From Gracilariopsis chorda (Eukaryota > Rhodophyta > Florideophyceae > Gracilariales > Gracilariaceae): 64,000 nucleotides of DNA. The stretch lies in NCBI GenBank assembly GCA_003194525.1, contig NBIV01000214.1, forward strand, positions 62,001-126,000. The letters are read 5' to 3'. The position numbers and the translations under genes are program-made. Position 1 is the first letter of the stretch, and every line of letters begins with the position of its first letter. Below the pieces are notes generated by a model. It was not told where the DNA came from. It made no database searches and saw only the letters and a program-made list of their open reading frames with translations. Positions 42,679-54,229 of this stretch are shown piece by piece.

Positions 42679-44841
42679 ATGGCTTTTGTCCCCTGCTCCT
42701 CCTTCGCCCCCGGCGTGCAGCCGCGTCGCTCCGCATTCGTGCAGACGGCGCGGCCTGTGCTGCCCGTCGCGTCGCGCCGCTCGGTGCGGATCCTGTCGCC
42801 GTCAATGGTGGCGTCGGAGTCCGCCAAGACGCTCACTCAAACCGGCGATCAATTCATCGATGACTGCATCAACGCCATTCGATTCCTGGCCATCGACGCT
42901 GTGGAAAAGGCCAAGTCGGGCCATCCCGGCATGCCCATGGGCATGGCGCCGGCTTCCTACGTGCTTTGGAACAAGTTCATGAACTTCAACCCGAAAAACC
43001 CCTCCTTCATCAACCGCGATCGATTCGTCCTGTCCGCCGGCCATGGCTCTATGCTGCTGTATGCGCTGCTCTATCTGTTTGGGTTTGAGTCCGTTTCCAT
43101 CGACGACATCAAGCAGTTCAGACAGTACATGTCGGTCACCCCGGGTCATCCGGAGAACTTTGAAACTGCCGGCGTCGAGGTCACTACTGGTCCTTTGGGA
43201 CAGGGTATCTGTAATGCTGTGGGAATTGCAATGGCTGAAGCTCACATCGCTGCCGTGTATAACAAGCCGGACTGCGAGATCATAGACAACTATACCTATT
43301 GCATCCTGGGTGATGGATGTAACATGGAGGGCATTTCTGGAGAGGCTTGCTCTCTTGCAGGACATTACGGACTGGGCAAGCTTATTGCTCTGTACGATGA
43401 CAACCACATTTCCATCGATGGTCACACCGATATCTCCTTCACTGAGGACGTCGGAAAGAGATTCGAGGCCTATGGATGGCAGGTTATCAATGTGCCCAAC
43501 GGAAATACCGATGTGGCCGCTTTGGAGAAGGCTATCGCTGATGCCAAGGCCTGCACCGACAAACCCACCCTTATCAAGGTTACCACCATCATTGGCTATG
43601 GCTCCCCGAACAAGGCTGATAGTCATGACAGTCACGGCGCTGCCTTGGGCGGTGACGAGGTCGCGGCCACCCGCGAGTACCTCGGATGGGGGTATGAACC
43701 GTTCGAAGTTCCGCAGCACGTGCTCGATCACTACCGTGAGAAGGTTGCCGCGGGCGCCGCTGTCGAGCAAAAGTGGAATGAGACCTTTGCCACCTACAAG
43801 TCTAAGTACCCCGAACTCGCCGCTCAGTTTGAACAGTACGTCGTTCGAAAGGAAGTGCCCGAATCCATTGAACAGGCGCTTGTGGACGCCGCTATGAGCA
43901 CAGATGCAAAGGCCACTCGTCAGCTTTCTCAGCTTATGCTCAACACCATTGCACCTCTGTATCCGCCGCTTGTGGGTGGCTCGGCCGATCTGGCGGGCTC
44001 CAATCTCACCATTATGAAGGGTTTCGGCGACTTCCAAAAGGCCACCCCGGAGGGACGAAACCTTCGTTTCGGTGTCAGGGAACATGGTATGGTTGCTATT
44101 GCAAACGGTATCAATCAAGCTGGATATGGACTCAAGCCGTATACCGCCACTTTCTTCGTGTTCACGGATTACGCTCGTGGTGCCATGAGACTCTCCTCGC
44201 TTTCGCGTACCGGTGTTATTAATGTTGCGACTCATGATTCCGTGTTCCTTGGAGAGGATGGCCCCACGCATCAGCCGATTGAGCATTTGGCGTCATTCAG
44301 AGCTATGCCCAATCACTACATGTACCGTCCGGCTGACCCGATTGAAACGGCGGCTGCTTACGCTGTTGCGCTTAAGAGTGATAAGACGCCTACTACTATG
44401 GCGTTTACCCGTCAGAAGACGTGCCTCCTGGATGGTGGCTCTTTCGAAGGCGCGAAGAAGGGTATGTACGTGTTGAGCGATGACTCTGAATCCGGCGTCG
44501 CTGAGATCATTCTCATTGGTACCGGCTCGGAAACCGAGCTGGCGCAGGAGGCTGCCAAGAAGATTCGCGCTAATGGAAAGACTGTGCGTGTTGTATCTGC
44601 ACCCTGTGTTGATGTATTTGAGGAACAGTCCGAGGACTACAAGGACAGCGTGCTGCCCGCTAGTGTACCCAAGTCGAAACGCCTCGTCGTTGAGGCGGGT
44701 ACCAGCTATGGATGGTCCAGGTATGCGGATAACTTTGTCTGCATTGACACGTTCGGTATCTCGGCACCGGGTAAGGATGACATGAAGAAACACTTTGGCA
44801 TGACGGTTGAGAATGTGTATGAGAAGGCTAAGGACTTGTGA
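42679..44841 (+). CDS. Transketolase, plastid
   Basis: 720 residues from the ATG at 42679, close to the plant plastid enzyme's length. The open frame begins upstream at 42478, but that part is not conserved. The first 50 or so residues form a transit peptide. Transketolase moves two-carbon units between sugar phosphates in the Calvin cycle and the pentose phosphate pathway, using thiamine diphosphate and Mg2+. Motifs visible: 'KSGHPGMPMGMAP', the signature 'RDRFVLSAGHGSMLLYAL', the cofactor motif 'GDGCNMEGISGEA', and 'EDGPTHQPIEHLASFRAMPN'. It is a single uninterrupted frame. Its upstream neighbour is the AAA gene on the same strand, 229 bases away. Confidence 0.97.
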   Translation: MAFVPCSSFAPGVQPRRSAFVQTARPVLPVASRRSVRILSPSMVASESAKTLTQTGDQFIDDCINAIRFLAIDAVEKAKSGHPGMPMGMAPASYVLWNKFMNFNPKNPSFINRDRFVLSAGHGSMLLYALLYLFGFESVSIDDIKQFRQYMSVTPGHPENFETAGVEVTTGPLGQGICNAVGIAMAEAHIAAVYNKPDCEIIDNYTYCILGDGCNMEGISGEACSLAGHYGLGKLIALYDDNHISIDGHTDISFTEDVGKRFEAYGWQVINVPNGNTDVAALEKAIADAKACTDKPTLIKVTTIIGYGSPNKADSHDSHGAALGGDEVAATREYLGWGYEPFEVPQHVLDHYREKVAAGAAVEQKWNETFATYKSKYPELAAQFEQYVVRKEVPESIEQALVDAAMSTDAKATRQLSQLMLNTIAPLYPPLVGGSADLAGSNLTIMKGFGDFQKATPEGRNLRFGVREHGMVAIANGINQAGYGLKPYTATFFVFTDYARGAMRLSSLSRTGVINVATHDSVFLGEDGPTHQPIEHLASFRAMPNHYMYRPADPIETAAAYAVALKSDKTPTTMAFTRQKTCLLDGGSFEGAKKGMYVLSDDSESGVAEIILIGTGSETELAQEAAKKIRANGKTVRVVSAPCVDVFEEQSEDYKDSVLPASVPKSKRLVVEAGTSYGWSRYADNFVCIDTFGISAPGKDDMKKHFGMTVENVYEKAKDL

Positions 44842-46828
44842 GTTTCTTTATCTGTCTACTAGTCTTACTTTTTGTTTCCCGTTCTTGGTGGTCTTTTTTT
44901 GCGAGGTGGGTGTGTCTAGGGGTTATGGTGTGATGTGAGTGTAGATACCCTGTTTGTCTAGCTTTTGTGTTTGGTGGATGGCCCAGTGTCTTTGTTTTTG
45001 CTTGCTGCTGAGATAAACTTGTCTTGAGCTGAAACTTATCCTTGGATGTTCTGTTCTCTGCTTATGCTCCCTCGCTGATGGAGGGCTGCTTGAAACGCTT
45101 CGTAATGCTTCTGCAAAGGTCTACCTTCCGCGGCTGAGGAAAATGCCGATCTATTTCGCACCCAACTCTTGTGTCAACGGAACGACGTGTTGGAGCTGGT
45201 ACACAACACTGTTCCTGCGTGACGTAGAGAACAGCTTAGTTCGACTCAAAAGGCAGTCGAGCTTTCTTACCCGCAGTTCCAGATGAGCGGCGACAACTTG
45301 TTTACGATTCTGGCTTGTTCAACATAATGTAGTCTGGGTAATGAAATGCGACAACAAGGCCCCCTTTCTACATTTACCTTATTCCCGTCGCTTGCCTCCA
45401 CTTCCCACGTCATCCAAGTCTTCATTTTCTACGACGGTATATTCCGCCCCCTCCAGAACGTTGACCAAGAGTGTTAGATCTGGCAGTTGGTTATGTGTTG
45501 TGTCTTGTCAGGTAGTCCCTGTTTCGCACTTGAGGGATCTGTATGTATCGCCTGGCACATAATAGATAACGTCAAAGGCAACGTACAAGATTAGTGCGTG
45601 ACAGCTGTTCTGTTCGTTTGTAGTGGCGCACTGTCGCTCGGTGTCACGTGCTCTCCAGAGTGCGAATACTCGCTGATACCGTTCTGTAACGTTAGATTTG
45701 ATTCGCAGATGTTGATATCTACCGTTGGTACAGTATGTAAATTACCAAAGGGTAAGCGCTATCTCGATATATCCCGAGTAACCATTTCGCTGGTGCGATT
45801 AGTTCTGAGGTTAGGTGCTGATGAAGAATATTGTTTTCTACATTGCTTGTTATTGTCCTTTACAACATAGCGAGGGCGGATTGTTGGAGGCCCGCCTTCG
45901 TTGCTGATCATGATGCGATGATGGGTTTGGGAAATGCGTCACGCTTCTGCTGATTGTGTGATGGTTGTTTTCCACTACTCGAGCCTTCCGGTGATTTGTT
46001 GCAGCACATGTTGATTGTGTTACAACTTTTACGTTTCGCAGAATGCGCATGAGAGGCATCACAGCCGATTAGGACGCCACATCCGCTCGCCAAAGCTATC
46101 GCGCTCATGCCATTTCTCCGCTCACCCCTTTCGGTCCTATGAACAGTCATTTTCAGTCATGAAGAGGGCAGTTGCACCGCATCCAGCCGTGCCGCTAGTT
46201 CGGCACCGACGCAGTCAACGACTGGACTTGCGCGACGGTTTTCATAGTCAGTTCTCTCGTTTTCCTCGCACAAAACATTCGCATCGACGGAGAAACCTGC
46301 AATATCTGAAACTGCACCTCGCTCTTCCCCCAGACGCTGCGCATTTCACCACACACGCAGACTCGACACGCATGAGGACGGCTTCGAACGTCCGCGTTTA
46401 GATTCTTTGCGTCAAGCATGAGTAGGCAGGCGCTTCCGGTGCGATTCCGTGCCACTCTTGTCAGGTGAGTCGGCAAACGTTCAGTTCTTCTATCGTTCGC
46501 GACTCTGTTAACGTAGTAAACACCCAGGATTTGCATTCCGCATTGACGTGCCTTTTGCTAACAGCGACTCAAACAGCACACCGCTGACCGCGGTGGAACA
46601 CTTGAGCATGAGGATTTCTTGTGAGGTAAGTCGCACCGGCTCTTAAGTACGGTGGCGCCGCGGTTGCTTTCTAAAATGCTTCCAAAGAACGACTGTACTG
46701 ACTGGATGGCGCCGCTTGTTATGAACATGTAAACGGTGAATTCACTTCTTCAGGTTATCTACAATAATCGTGAGAGGCAGAACGGTAGGGCTTTAGACAC
46801 AGTTTATCACCCCCCAGCATATCGGATA
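44842..46828. other. No recognisable gene
   Basis: About 2 kb without a supported coding frame, beginning with the T-rich 3' flank of the transketolase gene. Splice-like signals occur at 46464/46465 (GTGAGT) and 46625/46626 (GTAAGT), with an acceptor ending at 46753, but the joined frames are short and the last overlaps the Sel1-like frame in antisense. Confidence 0.4.
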
Positions 46829-47254
46829 TCAAGCCGCGAAATGCAGGTCTGTATTACCGCTGGACTTTTGTAGACCAAGAGCTTCTTGAGCCAGCTTCAT
46901 CAACGCGGTACCACGCTCCATGTCCTCTGGAACACCTTCCGCTCCCCGTGAGAGCAGATCCCCAAGAAAGTACATCACCCAGGGATCTCCATTCGCGGTC
47001 AAAGAGTTGTCATGCAGTCACAGCATCTGCACACCTTCCGCGTGCCGCGTCCGCTGGTAGCGGTCGCAAGGGCTTCTTTTGAGAAAGGGCTTTATTTGAG
47101 ACGGTGCAACTGCAAATGACGTAATCTCATATCCCAGCGCTTCCACTATACCCTGGCCCAAGATTCCCACACCGTTCAACACCGCGCCCAACTCCCTTCC
47201 CCTCCACCCAAGTAAACTTGCTGCACAACCATGCGGCTTTCCATGCGGCGCCAA
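46829..47254 (-). pseudogene. Sel1-like repeat protein fragment
   Basis: A minus-strand frame of about 142 codons with one in-frame stop (TGA at 47018-47020). The part after the stop matches a Sel1-like (SLR) repeat: 'GDPWVMYFLGDLLSRGAEGV' followed by 'PEDMERGTALMKLAQEALG', with the typical LG, GV and alanine-helix positions. Sel1 repeats form alpha-solenoid scaffolds. The upstream half is not clearly repeat-like. Because of the stop and short length I call it a relic. An unseen intron could rescue it. Confidence 0.5.
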
Positions 47255-50210
47255 ACAGCCCGACTAAAAGGCAATCTCGAACGTAGAAGCGAGGAGCAAG
47301 CTAACCGCATTCGCGCGGTAGCACTTTCCAAGTGCGGCTGTACTCCACGCAACGTTGCGTCAGCATGTCATCTTTCACGTGGGGCAACCAATCGCTTGTT
47401 TCAAGCAACAAATTCAAAAAGCAGAACCAAACTGCACAAGCTCCTGAATCCCGTAGACTTTACACCAGATAGGCCAACCACTCGAAGCCGCATAGAAAAA
47501 AACGATTGTAAGACGCGTGATTTATGCAGATCAGCGCGAATACGCATTCGATGCAAATCAAATGAAGAGTATAATTGCAGATGTAACCGCAGATGGACGG
47601 ATTGGATACCAGCGTGGGGCTTCCTCCGATGCAGCTATTCGCTTTTTCCGTGCATGGAACCGTTCTCTAACATTTAGTTACGCCGGGAACATGTATCTTC
47701 AGTACTTTGCTGGTGAGTATATGAACCATTTGAAGACACTTAGTGCACTTCTGATAGAGCTCTAAAAAGAAAAATGTGAACATTTCCAAGATCCAGATCT
47801 TATCTGGAATGTAGACGAGACAGCTGTGAAGGCATTGCATAGTCGAAAAGTGAGAGTATTTTCCGCTACCCATAGTCATTTTTTCGTTAGATTTTGCGAC
47901 TAAAAAGGAAACGGCAGGCATCTTGCTGCCGTTGTGATTGGTTCAAACTTTGGAAAACTTGCACTACCTTTTCATATCGCAGAAGGAAAAAAATGTATTT
48001 CGAAGTGTATGAAAGAAATCCAGCAAAATATTTTTAATCTCTTGTCTCCAAAGTACAAGTAGCTTGGCTACTGTGAACTTTGACGTATGTCCTTGCCATG
48101 AGGGCATTGCATGCGTCCGAAATTTACATGCTCTGCCATCATGGCAAGAGCGTGCTCACACATAAGCATGCATGCCACCCGCTTCGCTTTGCACCACCGC
48201 TGCACAACACCACCGTCCCTCGCCACCACAAAAGCACCCATCCCCGTTGCTACTGAAACTACAGACCGCTTCCGTCACTCCTGCTACCGCCACTGATCAC
48301 TGCTTGTCGCCGCTGTTCCTCCCTGCATTTCTCTATTCACTGCTCACTACTGCTGCATCTCCCTTGCTACCAATCATCAACCTCAGCGTCTCTGCAATAC
48401 ATTAGTAGCAAAATGTAGCATGACCCCAGCGCTTCAATCAGATTTTTCTTTGTTCAAATGAGCATCTATCATCAAAAGCATAAAATGAACAGGCATGAGA
48501 TTCTGCAGGGCATGACAGCTAGCAGAAAATATCATTCCATGAAACATTCCACGCACGTACAAGCTTGGTATCTGGGCAATAAAATCATGAAGCCTTGTGG
48601 CTTCGGCTTCAATAGTGGTATCGTTCTCCGATATGCAGCGGAGTATTTCCTAGAATTCTAGTAGTAGATCTCTGGACCACTAGAATCCTGCCACATGTGG
48701 CGAAAACCCTTCCAAGGCGTCCGGTTTGGTAGATGTTAGTGTTTGCGTGCTCATCTGTTCATCTTCTTCGACATCCTCTTCAGCTTCCATCTCGACGAAT
48801 TAATTGTGCGTAATCGAGTGATGCAATGAGCTGGAGTTATCAGAAAGGTCTCGAATGAGAGAGGTTGCGTCTGGCCTGGGCATGATGAGATGCCTGAAAC
48901 AATTTTGCTGGAATTATCTGGTGCCCTCACCAGATATTATATAGACAAGAAAATACTCTAAGAGGTATAATACCTTTCGTGAAGCTGGTCCGTCATGGCA
49001 AAGATATTTCCCAGAACAGTTTATTATGGATTGTTAATTAGTACTAGTATGCAGATCTAGTGGGTATGCAAATAGAACAATTGGCTATAAAAACAGGAGT
49101 TCGGCAGCGTCCAAGCCAACTCGGGCCAGACCACTTCTCCTTCTTTTGACAACCCCCAACTTCTCTTAGAGCAGTCTGCTTCTCCCTGCCGTAACCACAC
49201 TCTTCACCATTCATCCCTTTACGTGTTGCGGCTCGGTCTCTCGCATCTTCCCATGTTCGTGTACTACGCTGCCCTTGTTTGGGCTCGGCTTGGGTAGCAC
49301 GGTGCACTTCAGCCGTGCACTAGACATAAAGTTTTGTTCGTGCGTGTAGGCCATTGCACTATAATAGGACTGATCATCAGCACTACGCTAGATCTACGGA
49401 TTTGATCGGGTAGGTTATCCGCTGGTGTAGTCTCTTTGCTACATTGTACCGGGCTTTGTCGCTCGTTTTGTTGTACGGTCACTACGTGGTTTCCTTTCTA
49501 CTTTGCATCTTGATTCTTGGTCGCAGTTTGTGCCTATTTTCTACATTGGCATTATACGCCTGTGCTGGTACTCTCGAGCTACGAATATATTTTTGATCTA
49601 CTCTCCAGCAAATAAGGATACAATGAGGAATTTCATCGTCCAGTGTCGTGACATCGTGCACTACGACACTCACAGCTACCATACCTAAATTGCAACCGGT
49701 ACAATTGTCGGATGAGAACAAAAAAGAATCATGTATCGTGCAACTTTGACAAATGTCATGAAGCATTTAGCAAAATTTGCGCATCAGGTCTTGTCGCCTT
49801 CAAAGTGTTTTCTTTTGCTGGATGGGCAAAATTCTCGCGAAATTACAGATTTGTTGGCAGAACTTGAGAATTTTAGCATACATGTCATTCAACCTCCCCC
49901 TTATACCTCACATTTTTCATATTTGTGATTTCTATACGAATAAACGTGTTAAAGAAGAAAAGAGGTCCTTTCCTGATATTTTCTTCGGTACCGGAGAATT
50001 TTCTCATACCAATATGTGTTCCAAAATGAAACTTGCTATTGCTGTCTATCGAACAACTACGCTGAAGGTTGTGAAGAACAAATTTTTGACGTTGAAATGT
50101 GGCCAATGGACAACTTTTTTGTGGACAGACTCCGTGATAGATTGGAAACGCGAAATGAACAGTCAGACCGGTAAAATAGATGTTATAAAGTTCAGATGTT
50201 TTACTTGACT
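47231..50210 (+). mobile_element. DDE_1 (pogo/Tigger-like) transposon relic, plus strand
   Basis: Pieces of a DDE_1 transposase in order on the + strand: an N-terminal DNA-binding-like part (47231-47510), a helical segment (about 47517-47765, 'RIGYQRGASSDAAIRFFRAW'), the first catalytic block ('DLIWNVDETAVKAL', about 47800-47835), 'LAAVVIGSNFGKLALPFHIA' and, after an insertion, 'CFLLLDGQNSREI' and 'VIQPPPYTSH' (about 49800-49920). Stops and frame changes occur and the third catalytic Asp is lost. Roughly 48062-49700 appears inserted within the gene. Confidence 0.7.
48062..49700. mobile_element. Probable insertion inside the plus-strand DDE_1 relic
   Basis: This 1.6 kb separates two halves of the transposase that normally lie close together. 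It has no recognisable coding frame. A TATAAAA at about 49087 followed by pyrimidine-rich sequence could belong to a solo LTR. Small inverted repeats ('ccttgccatga' / 'tcatggcaaga') lie near its left edge. Its class is uncertain. Confidence 0.4.
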
Positions 50211-51440
50211 GCAAAGTGAAGGCAAAAATACTTGCAGAAAGATCCGGGACGCATTATCCTCTCACTTGAGTCCAACCTCCGCAGTCACAGATGTAGAGAA
50301 TATCGCCAAGAATAATCGCTCAACGAAACAAGTAATATGAGCAGCAGCATCATTTCGTGCTCCAGTTTTTGTGGTCCGCGGAAAGGTTGCCAGCGAGGGC
50401 GCAACTTCAGCTTTAAGACTCATTCAGAGCACGTTTCATGACAACAAGCATCTGCGGAACTCTACTGGCATGAAAAAAATATCTGATGCTTCACCAAGCA
50501 AAATAAATTGGAGAAAGATGCGCTTGCATGAGAAGTGTGTGAACTAAAATCTGCCGCCGCTGTTCACGAGTGTGCAAGAAGACATTGTGTCCCATAAATA
50601 AGTTAGTAGGACGTCGAAAAGCTAAAGAAAGAATTGGAACCTTACGGGTTGTGCTGGGGAAAGTACCGCGGGTGCCAACAATAACGTGCGGATCGCGCGT
50701 GCCTTGATAGGCCGCAAAATAAAGCGCTGGGGATGGTGGCAGCGTCGTCTCATATAATGCCCTCGTCCTCATAGCACTGCAGTCAGCTCCTTGGAATGGG
50801 ATATTTTGTGCCATAACAGCTTCAAAACTGCCTTTTTCTGAAGCACATTGTGTGTCTTCAATTAAGCGCTTCTGACTCCTAGCCCTCTCGGCGGGGAAAC
50901 TGCGCAAAGATTTTGCCCACTGGAGATCTCACCCCAAGGCGCGAAACAAGTAGATTTCACTCGCCACATTTTGACTCACCCTCCCGTCATTGGGCATGTG
51001 GGGTAATTCTACAAACACCAAACTGACTCCCGCTTCCCCTTCGAAGCTCAATTGCTTGCGAAACGCCCAAAAGCACGTCAGCAGCAACCGCTGCCGACTC
51101 GGTTTCCTTTTCGCTACCTTCTGACAGCACTCTGTGCGTAGTCTTCAAGCAACCATTACCGGCACAGCATCCTCCGTATCTGACGCATTTTCAAAAGCCA
51201 TAGAGTTGCATCTGTCTCTTTCATCTCCCACCATCACCCTAATCCCACTAACGCTGTGCTTGCGCCTGTTCTGTAAACTGTTGTGGTTTGTCACATTCTC
51301 AAATAGAGCACGAATGGTCAGGAATGTAGCAGGAGCTTTGCAAACATTTACGTTTGAAGTTTCCACGCAAAGTACAGGCGCTTCAAATGGTGCCACGTCC
51401 CAGAGAATGCGATGAGATAATCGATTTTCCTACAGCTTTT
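50211..51440. other. No recognisable gene
   Basis: Only short frames, including a 138-residue minus-strand frame (50491-50907) without family features. Probably repeat-derived. Confidence 0.4.
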
Positions 51441-53350
51441 GCTATGTTTCACAAACACCCTGCATGGGATATTCTTCCCGCTGCACGATAAACTTAATTC
51501 TTGAGTACAAGATGCGGTCACTTGTCACCATCGTCATTTTTAACACCTTTCCATCGTTCTGCGAAGTATCACCCAAAACTATTTGTTTCGTATGAAGTCT
51601 CCGGCACAAATTATCGAATAACTGGAACTTCATAGCCCACATACCGGTATTCATGAAGCTCTATTTGGCGAAATGACTATTTAGATACCTATATCCCGCG
51701 ACTCTAAGCTTGATTTCGAAATCAATATTGGCATTGCTATATATTTCTGTTTGCGCAAGAGTTTTTTTAACCTCTCTGTTTGTCTCCTTGAATATCTTTC
51801 TAAATGAGGAATCACAGGGTTGAAGGAAATGAGAGGTGGTGGCAGGCAGTTGCACCACAATAATGTTGGTTTGCTTGCAATAAATGATCTATTCATCTCT
51901 TTTGCGTGAGCTGGGACCGTCAACGAGGAGTAAAATTAAATTTTCAAGTGGAATGGTTCTTAAAGCACACTATTCGAAAATTTGAACAAAGTTTGGCATC
52001 AGGTCCATGGTCATGGACCCTTTCTTGATGTTGAATATTTTCGTTTCTGTTGTACTCTAGTCTTCGTCACCCATCTATTGCAGTGACAAAGGAAGTTTGT
52101 GGGCATCTGAGGCATCGAGTGGCTTTTTCCAGGCCGGCATAACTCTTTGTTCTGCGGCTACTAAAAAGGGTGGTGCTATCATACCAGATGCAGATCCAAA
52201 TATTATGGCCGTAACATGAGCTTCGTTCTCCTTGACGTTTTGAGACGTTCCTCTCATGTTCGTCTTTGTGGTTCTGAATACCTTGATTCGTTTTCCATAT
52301 TTCTCTTATACTGCCGTCTCATCCAGATTCCGAATTGGGTTAGGGTCCTTGAACACATCTGGATGCTGCTTCTTCAAGTTCTTGAGGTGGTTCACTAATG
52401 TACCGAAGTGGTTGACATTTTTCCCAAGAAAGTACTTTTGGCTGTGATTTTCATATTTCCGTAGGGTTATCTAACGATTGTTAGCTCGGAAAGGGCGAAC
52501 TATATCGTCGCATGGAAGGTTATTCTTGTTAGTTGTGCGTCCGTCGTTGGCTATCTCACCCCTATCAGGCTTTATGTGATTGCTATCTAACGTACATTCT
52601 CGTTGTGCAGCATGTTCAACGCGTTTCCCCAACATTTTCTGTTCTTCTGTGGTCAGAACAGCAAGACCGCCGGCATGATATAAAACTGGGTTCAGAAGCT
52701 TGTCGAGCCATGCGCTTTTGTTGGTTTTCCAAGCCTTTTGAATATGGTACAAAACTGCAGCTGATATGCAACATGTTTTAACTACCTTTTCAACCTTGTG
52801 CGTCGGCTTCAGAAGTGCCAAGGCTTGTTGGGGAGCGGTCCTTTCATGCTCTTTTTTGGCCCTAATTCATTCTTATCGTCCTTTTTGTTGCCAAATAGAC
52901 TTGGGCGTGGTGCCCAAGCTTGGATTTATGAGTGGAATCGTTACTAGGATTGCTTGGACGGGGAAAGCAGCATCAACACCATGTTTACCATAACTATAAA
53001 AAGCAGTGAGAACTTGACAATTTGTGGCCCTACCTTTTTGTATAATTGCCCCATTTGTGGAGTCACTTTGCCAGGAGAGTTATCCAGTTAGAAAGAGAGC
53101 CGTTGAGCCAATCAGGCATTCTTGTGCCGGGTTTCCGTACAGATCATTCATCATTTGGTCGTCAAAGCTGCAGTAACCTGCATGGAACCACGATGCTAAA
53201 CCTCTTTGCGCTGAATACCTGTTTTGGTGATGTATTACTGGAAATACTGGTGAGTCCCATTCCGTAAATCTGCAGTTCTACTCTTTGGAGGGACCCAACC
53301 TTCCGAAACGGCCAAAAAAAAATTAAAAGTTATGCCAGACGAGAAAGCCA
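51441..53350 (-). mobile_element. DDE_1 (pogo/Tigger-like) transposon relic, minus strand
   Basis: Minus-strand transposase pieces in order: an N-terminal helix-turn-helix region (52471-52821, 'GGLAVLTTEEQKMLGKRVEH' resembling the Tc5/CENP-B type start), 'NEAHVTAIIFGSASGMIAPP' (52075-52257), then 'VVQLPATTSHFLQPCDSSF' (51750-51870), which keeps the third catalytic Asp. Frames are broken by stops. Its 5' flank (53150-53350) is repeated at 26500-26710. It is opposite in direction to the relic at 47.2-50.2 kb. The two differ clearly in sequence, so they are not a recent pair. Confidence 0.75.
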
Positions 53351-54040
53351 AATAGATACGGGATGGGGTCTATTAGAGGAATTTAGCGGCCGAATAGATT
53401 ATTAGCGTTCTAATAACGGTTCTTGTACAAATTTAGTACTGCTGTCTTGGAATTAGAGTCACATGCTCTTAAACACACACACTCACAATCATCTTTCGTA
53501 GTTGATCCGTCTGCTCCGATTTTCAGTAGAACACACACTAAGCATTTCCTTGAAATGGCTACAATCTTCACTCGTTTTTTCCTGCCAGTACTGAGCTTGC
53601 GCCACATCAGCTGGCACAGTGTTGAGATCCACACTAGTCGGTTCTAGGTGCACAGAGTGGATGCCTTTTTCCCCAGAACGAAAGGAAAAGAAAGAAAGAG
53701 CAATTCCATCTGGCTGAACTTCCCATTTGGGTTAACTAGTTTTGCCTTTATTTCAATTTTTCTGCGCTCTCACTCTCTTCTTCTGCGAGACGAAAGTGAT
53801 ATTGAGATCTCATTACAGTCCAGCTTATGTCACTGTCGATTGAGCGCGGTAGAGTTACATAGTGACCAAGTCCCAGTGGCTCAACCCACCTCACGACTTA
53901 CGTCTGCCTTGCTCTACGATATTGGTGTAAAGCGGGGCACAGTACGTCCCCACCAGATACTGCATGGGTGTCTATAAGATCTTTAACTGCTCTAGGTTAG
54001 TTCAATGCCCAAAGACGGGTAATACTACAAAGACGATCGA
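53351..54040. other. No recognisable gene
   Basis: Short frames on both strands without family features (53410-53647, 53648-53977). It lies between the DDE_1 relic and the duplicated flank of chromovirus 2. Confidence 0.4.
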
Positions 54041-54229
54041 GATCTTTCTCAACTAACAGAAACACAGCGGTAGAGCCCTTCAATGTATAATAACACCCAG
54101 TCTGGAGTAAGACCGAAGCGACCTTTCGCCAACTGCGCGGGAGTTTGGGCCTTAGAAAGTTTTCTCATCGGAAGCGTTATGTGACATTCCTTTAGATTTG
54201 TTGCGTCCAAGGGAGGCGGCATCTGTGAA

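Noticed and set aside
42802..44286. A 494-codon minus-strand frame inside transketolase.
   Set aside because: It is antisense to a strongly conserved enzyme gene with biased codons and has no family features.
46418..46873. A plus-strand spliced gene using GTGAGT (46465), GTAAGT (46626) and an acceptor at 46753.
   Set aside because: The first exon does not join in frame with the second, and the last exon overlaps the Sel1-like frame in exact antisense register, which explains why it looks open. The minus-strand reading has a family match.
50491..50907. A 138-residue minus-strand frame as a gene.
   Set aside because: No motif, leader or low-complexity pattern supports it, and it lies between two transposon relics.
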